Below, piece after piece: positions 1-8,414 of a stretch of DNA of 64,000 nucleotides. Under the pieces are notes generated by a model. It did no database searches. It was given only the letters and a program-made list of their open reading frames with translations, and was not told the origin of the DNA. The stretch covers positions 1 through 64,000 of the forward strand of contig WBTZ01000003.1 in NCBI GenBank assembly GCA_009026175.1, in the 5' to 3' direction. Both the position numbers and the translations under genes were made by a program. The DNA is from Zoogloea sp. (GTDB lineage: Bacteria > Pseudomonadota > Gammaproteobacteria > Burkholderiales > Rhodocyclaceae). How positions within the stretch are numbered: the stretch's first letter is position 1; each line of letters begins with the position of its first letter.

Positions 1-952
1 CCCCCTGGGGGCCCTGGTCACGGGTCTGGCTTTCGTTGCTCTGCTGGCTGCGGATGGCCTGTTCCGGCGAGGGGTTGGGGCGGTAGGTCTCGGCGGTCTG
101 TTCGGTCTGGTTGAAATCCACGTCGGCAGAGACCTGGGCGCGGAAATTCCCCTTGCCGAACAGGGGGGTCAGGATCGAGTTGATGCGCTCGATGTAACCC
201 TCTTCCAGTTCATGGGTGTACTTGAGCTGGGTGGCGTCCAGGGAACTGCGCAGGGGGTCGGGCTTCTTGGTCAGCAGGGCGCCGTCCTGGTCGATCACGC
301 TGACATTGTCGTTGGTCAGGTTGGGCACACTGGAGGCGATCAGGTGCACGATGCCGGCGATCTGGCTGGGGTCGAGGGCCCGGCCGGTGTGCAGGCTGAC
401 CATCACGGAGGCGGTGGGCTTCTGTTCGTCCCGCAGGAAGGCGGTCTGCTTGGGAATGGCCAGGTGCACCCGGGCGCCGGCCACGCTGGCGATGGACGAG
501 ATGGTGCGTGACAGCTCGCCCTCCAGGGCGCGCTGGTAATTGATCTGCTCGTGGAACTGGGACAGGCCGAGCTTCTGGGTCTCCATCAGTTCGAAGCCGA
601 CCAGGCCGCCCTTGGGAATACCCTGGGCGGCGAGGCGCAGGCGCAGGTCATGGACCTGGCTGGAGGGCACCAGGATGGCGTTGCCGTTTTCGGAGAACTT
701 GTAAGGGATGTTCTGTTGCGTCAGGCTCGTGACGACGGCGCCGCCGTCCTTCTCGGCGAGGTTCGAGAAGAGCACGGTGTAGTCGGGCTGGCGGCTCCAC
801 AGCAGCACGCCGACGATCATGGCAATACCGAAGGCGAGCGCGGCCCCTGCGGCGAGCTTCTGGCGCTGCGACAGATTGCGGATGTTCTCCAGCACCTGCG
901 CGAAGGGTGAGGCGGGCGGTACTGGAGCGGCGGCGGCGTCTTCTGCTGCCAT
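1..952 (-). CDS. fliF: Flagellar M-ring protein FliF (N-terminal part, cut by window edge)
   Basis: FliF builds the MS ring, the membrane base of the flagellar motor on which the export gate and the C ring assemble. Translating the minus strand from the ATG at 952 gives about 317 residues with no stop before the window edge, so the C-terminal part is missing. The visible protein has a short cytoplasmic start, a first membrane segment at about residues 35-55, then the ring-building domains; 'DYTVLFSNL' and 'GIPKGGLVGFELM' are typical of the family. It is divergent from fleS, with about 155 bp between the start codons. Family identity is secure. In many relatives fliF directly follows fliE in the same direction; here fleS, fleR and the inversion separate them. 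Confidence 0.95.
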   Translation of the reverse strand, partial: MAAEDAAAAPVPPASPFAQVLENIRNLSQRQKLAAGAALAFGIAMIVGVLLWSRQPDYTVLFSNLAEKDGGAVVTSLTQQNIPYKFSENGNAILVPSSQVHDLRLRLAAQGIPKGGLVGFELMETQKLGLSQFHEQINYQRALEGELSRTISSIASVAGARVHLAIPKQTAFLRDEQKPTASVMVSLHTGRALDPSQIAGIVHLIASSVPNLTNDNVSVIDQDGALLTKKPDPLRSSLDATQLKYTHELEEGYIERINSILTPLFGKGNFRAQVSADVDFNQTEQTAETYRPNPSPEQAIRSQQSNESQTRDQGPQG

Positions 953-1020
953 GGACACATTCCCCCTATTTCGGATGCTCGCATTCTCGCGCCAGAGTCT
1001 TCCGGCCCAGTCACGGATAA

Positions 1021-1051
1021 GCGGCGTTTTTTGCCGCCTATTTGCCGCCTT
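1021..1051. repeat. GCGGC/GCCGC hairpin and repeated TTGCCGCCT in the fliF-fleS intergenic region
   Basis: GCGGC (1021-1025) and GCCGC (1033-1037) can pair across a T-rich loop, and TTGCCGCCTA is repeated ten bases on as TTTGCCGCCT. On the minus strand, towards fliF, the repeat gives GG-N10-GC spacing but a poor -24/-12 match, so I do not call it a sigma-54 promoter. It may be a regulator site shared by fliF and fleS, which is inference only. Confidence 0.3.
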
Positions 1052-1107
1052 GGTCTTGCCGTGTGAGGCCTAAGCTGCGATCCGGTGAATTCCGTCTCCG
1101 AGTGCCC

Positions 1108-2211
1108 ATGAGCCTTCCTGTAACCGATGACCGTCTGGATGCCCGTCAGCTGGCCGATGCTTTCCGCCAGTTCAGCGAAGCATCCGAGGCCCTGACTGGC
1201 GCCTATGCCGGGCTGCAGACCCAGGTCGGCCAGCTGACCGAGAGGCTCAGCGTGCTGATGGGGGCGCTGCCGGCCGGTGTGGTCGTGCTCGATCGTGATG
1301 GTCGGGTCGTGCAGGCCAACCGGGTGGTCGAGGTCATGTTCGATGCGCAATTGGGCGGGGTCGACTGGTCCGCCTTCTGCGCAGAGCGGCTGGCCGCCAC
1401 CGAGACGCCCGGGGAATGGCAGCTCGACCAGGCCGGTGAAACCCGTCGTGTGACCCGGGTGGACGCACCCCTGGAGTCGGGTGAAGGGCAGATCGTGCTG
1501 CTGACCGATGTGACCGAGGCGCACCTGATGCGCCTGGCCGCCGAGCGCAATGAACGCCTTGCCGCGATGGGGGAGATGGTGGCCGGACTGGCCCATCAAC
1601 TGCGCACGCCCCTGTCTGCGGCCATGCTCTACACCGCCACGCTGGTCCAGCAGGAGATGGGGCCGGCCGACCGGGAGAAGATCGGCGGGCGGGCCATGGA
1701 GCGTCTGCGCCACCTGGAGAAGCTGATCCGCGACATGCTCCTGTTCGCCCGCGGCGAGACCCTCGGGCGCGAGCCCTTCCGGATCTGCGACCTGGTCGGA
1801 GAACTGACCCAGACCCTGGAGCCCGTGGCCCGGGCCAAGGGCCTTGCCTTCGAGGCGAGCTGCGCGTGTGGTGAGAGTGCCCTGGTCGGTGATCGCAAAG
1901 CGATTGCCGGGGCCCTGACCAACTTGCTTGAGAACGCTGTCCAGGCCCTGGATGCCGGCGGCACGATTCATTTCGACGCCAGCCTCGGTGATGCCGAGGC
2001 CCGCTTCAGCGTCACCGACAACGGTCGCGGGATCGACCCGGGCCTTCAGGCACGCCTTTTCGAGCCGTTCTTTACCACCCGGGCCGATGGAACTGGCCTG
2101 GGGCTGGCGATAGCCCGGGGCGTGGCCCGCGCCCACGGCGGCGATATCGGTATCGAATCCGAAGCGGGAAGAGGCTCCACCTTCACCCTCACCCTCGCCA
2201 TGGGCGGCTGA
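1108..2211 (+). CDS. fleS: Flagellar sensor histidine kinase, FleS/FlrB type
   Basis: Histidine kinase of 367 aa that would phosphorylate the response regulator encoded just downstream, giving the timed sigma-54 switch for middle flagellar genes. An N-terminal helix (about 15-50) leads into a PAS-like domain (about 50-140), a dimerisation/phosphoacceptor helix with 'LAHQLRTPL' (His163), an N box with 'LLENAVQAL' and G boxes 'DNGRGI' and 'GTGLGLAI'. There is no membrane segment, so it is cytosolic like FleS/FlrB. The ATG at 1108 is chosen because upstream codons read through non-conserved sequence. The stop lies 34 bp before the fleR start, so the two are probably co-transcribed. The symbol rests on flagellar context, since PAS kinases of this build also occur elsewhere. 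Confidence 0.8.
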   Translation: MSLPVTDDRLDARQLADAFRQFSEASEALTGAYAGLQTQVGQLTERLSVLMGALPAGVVVLDRDGRVVQANRVVEVMFDAQLGGVDWSAFCAERLAATETPGEWQLDQAGETRRVTRVDAPLESGEGQIVLLTDVTEAHLMRLAAERNERLAAMGEMVAGLAHQLRTPLSAAMLYTATLVQQEMGPADREKIGGRAMERLRHLEKLIRDMLLFARGETLGREPFRICDLVGELTQTLEPVARAKGLAFEASCACGESALVGDRKAIAGALTNLLENAVQALDAGGTIHFDASLGDAEARFSVTDNGRGIDPGLQARLFEPFFTTRADGTGLGLAIARGVARAHGGDIGIESEAGRGSTFTLTLAMGG

Positions 2212-2245
2212 CGCCCTGTTGCACCGAGTTTTAGAGAGACATCCA

Positions 2246-3643
2246 ATGCCCGAAGCCCTCAACATCCTGGTCGTCGAAGACGACGCCCCCCTGAGGGACG
2301 CCGTGTGCCTGACCCTCGAAGTGGCTGGACACGCAGTCACCGGTGTCGGTGATGGACCTGCCGCCCTGGTCGAAGTGGAAAAGCAGGCCTTCAACCTGGT
2401 CTTGTCAGACCTCAAGATGCAGCCCATGGACGGCCTGCAGTTGCTGGCCGAGTTGCGCCAGCGCCTGCCGCAACTGCCCGTCCTGTTGATGACCGCCTTT
2501 GGCGACGTGGAGAAGGCGGTGGATGCGATGCGTGGTGGTGCCTGCGATTTTCTGATGAAGCCCTTCGAGCCGGCAGTGCTGCTCGAGCATGTCCGCCGTT
2601 ACGCGGTAACCCGCCAGGACGACGGAATGATTGCCGCCGATCCCCACACCCGCAAGCTGCTGGCCCTGGCCGACAAGGTTGCGGAGACCGATGCGACCGT
2701 CTTGCTGACGGGGGAGTCCGGTACCGGCAAGGAAGTCTTTGCCCGCTATCTGCACGAGCATTCATCACGCCGCGCCGGGCGCTTCGTGGCGATCAACTGC
2801 GCGGCGATTCCCGACACCTTGCTCGAGGCCACCTTGTTCGGCCACGAGAAGGGCGCCTTCACCGGGGCTGCGACGGCCCAGGCCGGCAAGTTCGAGCAGG
2901 CCGAAGGCGGCACGCTGCTCCTCGACGAGATCTCCGAGATGCCGCTCGGCCTGCAGGCCAAGCTGCTGCGGGTGCTCCAGGAGCGCGAGGTGGAGCGGGT
3001 GGGCGGCAAGAAGGCGATTCCCCTCGATATCCGGGTGCTGGCCACCACCAACCGCGACATGACGCGCGAGGTGGCAGCAGGGCGCTTCCGTGAAGACCTT
3101 TTCTATCGGCTCAACGTGTTCCCTCTGGCGATCCCGTCCCTGCGGGAGCGGCCCGGCGACATCGTGCCGCTGGCCCGCCACTTTGCGCTGATGCACGGCG
3201 CCCGCCTGAAGCGGCCGGCGTGCCTGTCGCCGGAGGCTGAATCGGTGCTGGTGACCTACTACTGGCCGGGCAATGTCCGGGAGCTTGAGAACACCGTGCA
3301 GCGTGCCCTGATCTTGAGTGGCGGAGAGGCGGTGTCAGGCGATACCATCCGCCTGTGCCTGCCGCACTGGAATGGTGAGCCGATGCGGATCCCCGCGGTG
3401 AGTCCTGCCGCTCCGGCAAGTCTTGCCGTCGAGTCGGCAATGTCTGCCGCCGAATCCGGAGAGGCGGCCCGGGAGGCCGGCCGGCCGGCCAGCATGAAAG
3501 ACCTGGAGCGGGAGCACATCCTGCAGGTCCTGAAGGAGGTCGGAGGGTCGCGAAAGCGGGCCGTGGAGCAGCTTGGCATCTCGGAACGCACCCTCCGCTA
3601 CAAGCTCCAGCAGTATCGCCAGGAGGGCCTGTTCTCGGGGTAG
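2246..3643 (+). CDS. fleR: Sigma-54-dependent flagellar response regulator, FleR/FlrC type
   Basis: Bacterial enhancer-binding protein of 465 aa. It has a receiver domain (1-120, phosphoacceptor Asp55 in 'LVLSDLKM'), an AAA+ domain with Walker A 'GESGTGKE' and the sigma-54 contact loop 'GAFTGA', and a C-terminal Fis-type helix-turn-helix ('[16 protein letters not shown]'). On phosphorylation by FleS it should activate sigma-54 promoters of basal-body and hook genes; a strong candidate lies only about 30 bp beyond its stop, in front of fliE. The ATG at 2246 places the receiver domain at the usual distance and follows the purine-rich AGAGAGAC. The linker between AAA+ and the helix-turn-helix is long and Ala/Ser/Glu-rich (about 390-420). 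Confidence 0.85.
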   Translation: MPEALNILVVEDDAPLRDAVCLTLEVAGHAVTGVGDGPAALVEVEKQAFNLVLSDLKMQPMDGLQLLAELRQRLPQLPVLLMTAFGDVEKAVDAMRGGACDFLMKPFEPAVLLEHVRRYAVTRQDDGMIAADPHTRKLLALADKVAETDATVLLTGESGTGKEVFARYLHEHSSRRAGRFVAINCAAIPDTLLEATLFGHEKGAFTGAATAQAGKFEQAEGGTLLLDEISEMPLGLQAKLLRVLQEREVERVGGKKAIPLDIRVLATTNRDMTREVAAGRFREDLFYRLNVFPLAIPSLRERPGDIVPLARHFALMHGARLKRPACLSPEAESVLVTYYWPGNVRELENTVQRALILSGGEAVSGDTIRLCLPHWNGEPMRIPAVSPAAPASLAVESAMSAAESGEAAREAGRPASMKDLEREHILQVLKEVGGSRKRAVEQLGISERTLRYKLQQYRQEGLFSG

Positions 3644-3670
3644 AGGTGCCCGTGTTGCCCTTGTGCTGCT

Positions 3671-3685
3671 TGGCACGTGCCTTGC
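3671..3685 (+). promoter_or_regulatory. Sigma-54 (-24/-12) promoter of fliE
   Basis: TGGCAC at 3671 and TTGC at 3682 match the RpoN consensus TGGCAC-N5-TTGC exactly, with GG and GC ten bases apart. The expected start of transcription is near 3697, followed by AAGGAG at 3704-3709 and the fliE ATG at 3717. FleR, encoded immediately upstream, is the obvious activator. Confidence 0.88.
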
Positions 3686-3716
3686 TCTGCTATAGTGGAG
3701 AAAAAGGAGTCGGATC

Positions 3717-4037
3717 ATGGATACCCGCGGGATCGATCAAATGCTGTCGGAGCTGCGCGCCACCTCGCAGGTGGCGTCGGGCAAGCCTGCGCAGGCGCCT
3801 GCCGCTGCCGGCGAGACGGATTTCGGTCAGGTCCTGCAGAGTGCCATCGCCCAGGTGAGTTCCGCCCAGATGCAGGCCCAGGAAATGTCCAAGGGCTTTG
3901 CTGCCGGCGATCCGAACGTGAATCTCCAGGACGTCATGGTGAACCTGCAGAAGGCCAACCTTTCCTTCCAGCAGATGGTGCAGGTGCGCAACAAGCTGGT
4001 CACCGCCTACCAGGACATCATGAACATGTCCGTCTGA
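3717..4037 (+). CDS. fliE: Flagellar hook-basal body protein FliE
   Basis: Small protein of 106 aa that links the MS ring to the proximal rod and is one of the first type III export substrates. The C-terminal half carries the family pattern, 'DPNVNLQDVMVNLQKANLSF' followed by 'QMVQVRNKLVTAYQDIMNM'; the N-terminal 35 residues are variable, as usual. A sigma-54 promoter and a good ribosome binding site sit directly in front. It is monocistronic here: a strong symmetrical terminator begins 13 bp after the stop, so fliE does not run into fliF as in many relatives. Confidence 0.95.
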   Translation: MDTRGIDQMLSELRATSQVASGKPAQAPAAAGETDFGQVLQSAIAQVSSAQMQAQEMSKGFAAGDPNVNLQDVMVNLQKANLSFQQMVQVRNKLVTAYQDIMNMSV

Positions 4038-4050
4038 ATCCGGGGTGTTC

Positions 4051-4094
4051 CCCAAAAGCACAAGGCCGGCATTTGCCGGCCTTGTGCTTTTGGG
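4051..4094. terminator. Bidirectional terminator between fliE and ycgR
   Basis: A perfect 20-bp inverted repeat (4051-4070 with 4075-4094) with loop ATTT. The arms carry AAAA and TTTT at their outer ends, so it can end fliE transcripts on the plus strand and ycgR transcripts on the minus strand. Confidence 0.92.
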
Positions 4095-4103
4095 CGCCCG
4101 TCT

Positions 4104-4868
4104 TCAGCGGATCCGCTCGCGGGCGTTGCGTTCCCGCTCGGCCTTGAGGATGTAGCGCTGGATGGTGGAGGCCATGCCTGGCGAGAGGTTCACGAATTCG
4201 CAGCCGGCCCGCAGCATGATGCTGCCGTCCCGGTTGGTGATGCGGAAGATGTTGCGGACCCTCAGGGTGGCCGCGATGGGGCCCACTTCCGGCAGCATCA
4301 GGCGGCAGTCGGCAAACTCCATGTCCGGCTCGAAGGGGATGCCATTGGGCGGCACGGTGATGGCAAGGCCGCCGCCACTGATATCCACCACATCGGTCTC
4401 GACCGAGATCACCTTGTCACCCTCGCCGGTATGGATCGGCACCTGGCAGCTCAGGTAGTGGGGACTGGGGGCGGTGAGGCGGTAATACTCCCGCCGCTGC
4501 AAGCGCAGCAGCACGGCCGGCAGCGGGATCAGGAAGGCGTCGTGACCCTCGTGGGGCAGGCGGGTGATGCGCCGGGCGGCGAACTGGATCTTGATCTTGT
4601 CGAGCTGGGTGACAAAGATCAGCTGGTCTGCGGCTTCGACCCGCTGGTTGATGCTTTCGTCCGATGCCGCGTCGAGGATCAGGCTGCGCTCGTCCGGTGT
4701 GATGGCCAGGATGGCGGTGAGGAAGGAGTCCGCGCTGGCGTCGATGAAGGCGCTGATCATGGCGCGCTTCTGCATCAGGTTGCGCAGATTGAAGAGGATG
4801 TCGGTCTTTTCCTTGAGCAGGTAACGGGAGTAGTCGTCGGCCTGCAGGAGTTCGAACTTGAGAGGCAT
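4104..4868 (-). CDS. ycgR: YcgR-type PilZ-domain flagellar brake protein
   Basis: Protein of 254 aa with an N-terminal YcgR (PilZN) domain (about 5-115) and a C-terminal PilZ domain (about 120-245). The c-di-GMP-binding signature is complete: RRxxxR at 125-130 ('RREYYR') and D-x-S-x-x-G at 162-167 ('DISGGG'). In enterobacteria YcgR loaded with c-di-GMP binds the motor and slows swimming; its position next to fliE and fleSR supports the same role. The ATG at 4868 is the only start upstream of the conserved N-terminal region. It is convergent with fliE across the symmetrical terminator. The window also encodes a GGDEF and a GGDEF-EAL protein that could set the ligand level. Confidence 0.88.
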   Translation of the reverse strand: MPLKFELLQADDYSRYLLKEKTDILFNLRNLMQKRAMISAFIDASADSFLTAILAITPDERSLILDAASDESINQRVEAADQLIFVTQLDKIKIQFAARRITRLPHEGHDAFLIPLPAVLLRLQRREYYRLTAPSPHYLSCQVPIHTGEGDKVISVETDVVDISGGGLAITVPPNGIPFEPDMEFADCRLMLPEVGPIAATLRVRNIFRITNRDGSIMLRAGCEFVNLSPGMASTIQRYILKAERERNARERIR

Positions 4869-5029
4869 GGCGTGAATGGCGTCCGGCGATCGGATGATGA
4901 CCGGATTCTAGCAGCCCGGAATGGGATGCCGGCGGCCGCGTGGCAGCCTTCTGCTTGCGCCGCCCGCAGAAACGCGGCAGGGGGACGGCGAACCGTCCTC
5001 CTGGATCGACCGTTGCTGCGGGTCAGCGC

Positions 5030-5728
5030 TCAGCGGGTTGCTTCGCGCTCGATCTCTTCGAGGCTGGTGTGGCGGACATCCCGCCCCTTGACCATGTACA
5101 CCACGTATTCGGCGATGTTCTTGGCGTGGTCACCGATCCGCTCGACCGATTTGGCCACGAACATCAGCTCGATGGACTGGGAGATGGTGCGGGGATCTTC
5201 CATCATGTAAGTGATCAGCTGGCGCATGATGCCCTTGAATTCGGCATCCACCTCCTTGTCGTGGCGCACCACCTGGGCCGCCGCGATGGTGTCGAGGCGG
5301 GCGTAGGCATCGAGGGAGGTGCGCAGCATGTCCACCACTGCGTCGGCGATGTGGCCGAGGCGGATCTGGGGGGCAAAGGAGGAGCCCGTGGTGTGGAGCT
5401 GCTTGGCCGTCTTGGCGATCTTCTTGGCTTCGTCGCCAATCCGCTCCAGGTCGGTGATGGTCTTCTGCACCGTGCTGATCATGCGCAGGTCCACCGCCGT
5501 GGGCTGGCGCTTGGCGATCACCTGGTTGCAGGCTTCGTCGAGTTCGATCTCCAGGTGGTTGACCCGGTTGTCGTTCTCGATCACCTGATCGATCAGCAGC
5601 AGATCACCCTCGGACAGGCCTTCCATGGCCTTCACGATCTGAAGCTCGACCATCCCGCCCATCTGCAGCACACGGGTGCGAATGCCTTCGAGTTCGGCAT
5701 CGAATTTCTTGGATGTGTGATCGTTCAT
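5030..5728 (-). CDS. phoU: Phosphate signalling/uptake regulator PhoU
   Basis: PhoU of 232 aa, made of two three-helix bundle repeats (about 15-115 and 120-225) with acidic metal-binding patches such as 'DLERIGDEAKKIA' and 'VERIGDHAKNIAEYVVY', the second being the most conserved segment of the family. PhoU couples the Pst phosphate transporter to the PhoR kinase and represses the Pho regulon when phosphate is plentiful. It lies 67 bp downstream of rpiA on the same strand. No pst, phoB or phoR gene is present in this window, so it is not in the usual pstSCAB-phoU operon here. I saw no correctly spaced Pho box in front of it. Confidence 0.95.
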   Translation of the reverse strand: MNDHTSKKFDAELEGIRTRVLQMGGMVELQIVKAMEGLSEGDLLLIDQVIENDNRVNHLEIELDEACNQVIAKRQPTAVDLRMISTVQKTITDLERIGDEAKKIAKTAKQLHTTGSSFAPQIRLGHIADAVVDMLRTSLDAYARLDTIAAAQVVRHDKEVDAEFKGIMRQLITYMMEDPRTISQSIELMFVAKSVERIGDHAKNIAEYVVYMVKGRDVRHTSLEEIEREATR

Positions 5729-5795
5729 TGGAAATCCTGTGTGGGTAATGGCATTGAATCAAGAAAGCCTAACAGCCGAACATGACGATTTTGTT

Positions 5796-6458
5796 TCAAC
5801 TCCGTTCGAAGCACTGCACCCCGGCGGGGCTGGCCAGGAGCAGCACGTCCGCGCCGCGTTTGGCAAAGAGGCCGCTGGTCACGATCCCGACGACGCCGTC
5901 GAGCTGGATTTCCAGGCTGACCGGGTCGGTGATGTCGAGCCCGTGTATGTCGAGAATCTGGTTGCCGTTGTCGGTGACGAAGCCCTCCCGCAATACCGGA
6001 CGTCCGCCGAGGCGTGCGAGTTCACGGGCCACCTGCGCACGGGCCATCGGAATCACCTCGATGGGCAGCGGGAAGCGGCCCAGGCGCGCCACCTGCTTGC
6101 TGGCGTCACAGATGCAGACAAACTTGCGGGCCACTGCAGCCACGATCTTTTCCCGGGTCTGGGCGCCACCGCCTCCCTTGATCATGGCCAGGGAGGCGTC
6201 GATCTCGTCAGCCCCATCCACGTAGACGGGCAGGTCATCCACTTCGTTCATGTCGAACAGGCGGATGCCGTGCCCGGCCAGGCGGCGGGCGGAGGCTTCC
6301 GAGGAGGCCACCGCTCCGATGATGCGGTCTTTCATGCCGGCCAGGCCGTCGATGAAGAAGTTGGCCGTGGAGCCGGTGCCGACGCCGACGATGCTGCCTT
6401 CGATGACGTAGTCCAGCGCCCGCAGCGCAGCCTGTTGTTTGAGTTCGTCCTGGGTCAT
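5796..6458 (-). CDS. rpiA: Ribose-5-phosphate isomerase A
   Basis: Enzyme of 220 aa that interconverts ribose 5-phosphate and ribulose 5-phosphate in the non-oxidative pentose phosphate pathway. It shows the phosphate-binding loop '[16 protein letters not shown]' near the N-terminus, the active-site segment 'YVDGADEID' (about residues 80-90) and '[11 protein letters not shown]', which contains the catalytic-site Lys and Glu. Length is normal for RpiA (219 aa in E. coli). The ATG at 6458 follows GGAGAG-like purines. About 200 bp of non-coding sequence with no clear signal separates it from yidB. Confidence 0.96.
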   Translation of the reverse strand: MTQDELKQQAALRALDYVIEGSIVGVGTGSTANFFIDGLAGMKDRIIGAVASSEASARRLAGHGIRLFDMNEVDDLPVYVDGADEIDASLAMIKGGGGAQTREKIVAAVARKFVCICDASKQVARLGRFPLPIEVIPMARAQVARELARLGGRPVLREGFVTDNGNQILDIHGLDITDPVSLEIQLDGVVGIVTSGLFAKRGADVLLLASPAGVQCFERS

Positions 6459-6660
6459 GGTGGAGAGCCTGCTGCAAAAGACTCGATTTTAACCGGGACG
6501 GCGTACATGGTCAGATTATGTAACAGCCACCTGACTGCAAAGGCTTCGCGCTACATTAGCCGGGCGCGGGTACGGCTTGTCCCGTCGCGACCACTGGCAG
6601 CGGCCTCCGTGCCCGGCTGGCGGTGGATCCAGGTGCACGGAAAGCATGCGGAGATTTTTC

Positions 6661-7074
6661 ATGGGTTTGTTCGACCAAATTGCCGGTCAGGTATTGGGTT
6701 CCCTCGCAGGGGGCGCCCAGGGAGGCGAGCAGTCGCCGTTGCTGCAGATCGTGATGAGCCTCATCCAGAACAGCGAGGGCGGGCTGGGTGGCTTGTTGGG
6801 CCGTCTGGGGCAGGCGGGCCTGGGTGAGCAGGTCGCATCGTGGGTGGGGACCGGGCAGAACCTGCCGGTCACGCCGGAGCAACTGGGCCAGGCGCTGGAG
6901 CGCTCCGGCCTGGGCGGCATGGCGGCCCAGCTGGGGGTGTCCGGGGAGGAGATGGCGAGTCAGCTGGCGCCCCTGCTGCCGCATGTCGTCGACGGACTCA
7001 CGCCGAATGGCCGGCTTCCGGAGTCCAGTGACGAACTGCTGGCGGCGCTGGGCGGGCTGCTGGGGCGGACCTGA
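6661..7074 (+). CDS. yidB: YidB/DUF937 family protein
   Basis: Glycine-, leucine- and glutamine-rich protein of 137 aa of the YidB family. The N-terminus 'MGLFDQIAGQVLG' and the segment 'LPVTPEQLGQALERSGL' are family hallmarks. The biochemical role is not established; members are small, probably cytosolic helical proteins often found in stress or envelope contexts. The ATG at 6661 is preferred over an in-frame start 84 bases upstream because it follows GGAG (6649 onward) and matches the family N-terminus. It is convergent with the broken sulfurtransferase gene. Confidence 0.8.
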   Translation: MGLFDQIAGQVLGSLAGGAQGGEQSPLLQIVMSLIQNSEGGLGGLLGRLGQAGLGEQVASWVGTGQNLPVTPEQLGQALERSGLGGMAAQLGVSGEEMASQLAPLLPHVVDGLTPNGRLPESSDELLAALGGLLGRT

Positions 7075-7123
7075 GTACCTTCCTCCCGGAAGGGGCAGGT
7101 CCGGCACCCACTGTTCTGAGACT

Positions 7124-7972
7124 TCAGTCCGGCCCGGTGGCAATGGGCCGGGCCGGGTCTGCGCACCATTCGCTCCAGGAGCCCGCGTAGAGGCGCGCTC
7201 CATCCAGCCCTGCGGCCTCCATGGCCAGCAGGTTGTGGCAGGCGGTGACGCCTGAGCCGCACTGCAGGACGACGTTGTGGGCATCGCCCCCCTTGATGAG
7301 CTTGCCGAACTCTTCCTGCAGTTCCGAGGCCTGCTTGAAGCAGCCGTCGGACTCCAGGTTGTCCTTGAAGAAGCGGTTGATGGCGCCAGGGATGTGGCCT
7401 CCGACCGGGTCCAGGGTTTCGTTCTCGCCCCGGAAGCGGTCCGGAGCCCGCGCATCGATCAGCGTCATCTCGGGGCTGTCGAGATGCCCCAGGACGTAGT
7501 CGGCGTCGACCTTCATGCCGTTCTGCAGATGCAGCGGGAAATGGCTGGCAACCGCGGTCGGCTCGACGGTGTCGAGGGGCTGCCCGAGCCGGGTCCACGC
7601 CGGCAGGCCGCCATTCAGGACGGCAACCTTGTCATGGCCCAGCCAGCGCAGCAGCCACCATAGCCGGGCGGCAAACATCCCGCCCGAGGCATCGTAGGCC
7701 ACCACCTGGGTGGCCGGGGCAACGCCCAGGCTGCCGAGCTTGTCGGCCAGTAATTGCGGGTCGGGCAAGGGATGGCGCCCGTTCAGCCCGTTGGGAGGGC
7801 TGGACAGATCCTCCTCCAGATCGAGGAAATAGGCCCCCGGCAGGTGGCCCTGATCGTAAGCCTGACGTCCTGAACGGGGCGCTGAGAGGTCGAAGCGACA
7901 ATCGAAGATGCGCTAGTCTGGCTGAGCAAGGCGGGCCAGCTCCTGGGCCGTGATGAGATTGGTGAAAGGCAT
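7124..7972 (-). pseudogene. sseA: 3-mercaptopyruvate sulfurtransferase gene interrupted by an in-frame amber codon
   Basis: Two-rhodanese-domain sulfurtransferase. Read from the ATG at 7972, the frame begins 'MPFTNLITAQELARLAQPD', hits TAG at 7915-7913 (codon 20), then continues in the same frame as 'RIFDCRFDL' and runs 262 more codons to the stop at 7124. The second domain has the active-site loop 'CGSGVTA' (Cys238 in uninterrupted numbering), which points to mercaptopyruvate rather than thiosulfate as sulfur donor, and the C-terminus 'YAGSWSEWCADP' is typical. There is no frameshift. A TGG-to-TAG change is the simplest history. After the stop the first usable start is a TTG at 7768, which would lose most of the first domain. 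Either a recent pseudogene, a sequence error, or suppressed at a low level. Confidence 0.85.
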
Positions 7973-7991
7973 CGGCACGCTGGAGGTTTCC

Positions 7992-8354
7992 TCAGGCAAC
8001 GGGAATCTCTGCTCCGCCCAGCCAGGCCTCCGCATCGTCGGCCATCTGGAAGACGCGGACTTCGGCGTCGACGAAGATCTGTGACAGCCATGCACTCCAG
8101 GTCAGCCACTGATCTTCGGTCAGGATGGCGATCCGGCTGAAGTCGTGGGCATGGGCCCGGGCAAAGCGGATTTCCTCCAGGGCCATGTCGACCGTGAAGC
8201 CATTCATCTGGCGCAGATCGAAGAACAGGTCCACCGGACCTTCGAACTGGACCTTGTAATTGACGACCTCTTCGAATTCCTTGTAGTCGGCCAGGGTGAA
8301 TTCACCAAAGACGGTGACATCAACGCGGTTTTCCTTGTGATCGGTGGTGATCAT
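7992..8354 (-). CDS. SpoIIAA-like (STAS-fold) protein
   Basis: Cytosolic protein of 120 aa of the SpoIIAA-like family: alternating strands and helices beginning 'MITTDHKENRVDVTVFGEFT', with 'PVDLFFDLRQMNGFT' and 'FSRIAILTEDQW' typical of the family. These proteins resemble anti-sigma-factor antagonists and CRAL-TRIO-like folds, but no partner kinase or sigma factor is encoded nearby, so its function is open. It sits 20 bp upstream of the broken sseA on the same strand and may be co-transcribed with it. A 6-bp hairpin (GTAGCC-CCA-GGCTAC, 8393-8407) lies between this gene and eamA. Confidence 0.72.
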   Translation of the reverse strand: MITTDHKENRVDVTVFGEFTLADYKEFEEVVNYKVQFEGPVDLFFDLRQMNGFTVDMALEEIRFARAHAHDFSRIAILTEDQWLTWSAWLSQIFVDAEVRVFQMADDAEAWLGGAEIPVA

Positions 8355-8414
8355 CGACTGCTTCCTTTCTGGGCTGACTCAACGGCACCAGTGTAGCCCC
8401 AGGCTACGCCGGCT

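Noticed and set aside
1031..1050. Sigma-54-like GG-N10-GC site towards fliF
   Set aside because: Only the spacing fits; the -24 and -12 elements deviate at several bases and sit in a repeated TTGCCGCCT motif.
817..2427. 536-codon minus-strand frame across fliF, the intergenic region and fleS
   Set aside because: It overlaps two well-supported genes in another frame, is low in complexity and lacks a start signal.
5729..5795. Pho-box-like sequence before phoU (TCGTCAT and CTGTTAG on the minus strand)
   Set aside because: The half-sites start 13 bases apart instead of the 11 needed for a PhoB box, and the match is partial.
7913..7915. TAG in sseA as a recoded sense codon (pyrrolysine-like or programmed readthrough)
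   Set aside because: Nothing in the window suggests recoding and the flanking residues fit an ordinary Trp at this site; a simple nonsense change or sequence error is more likely.
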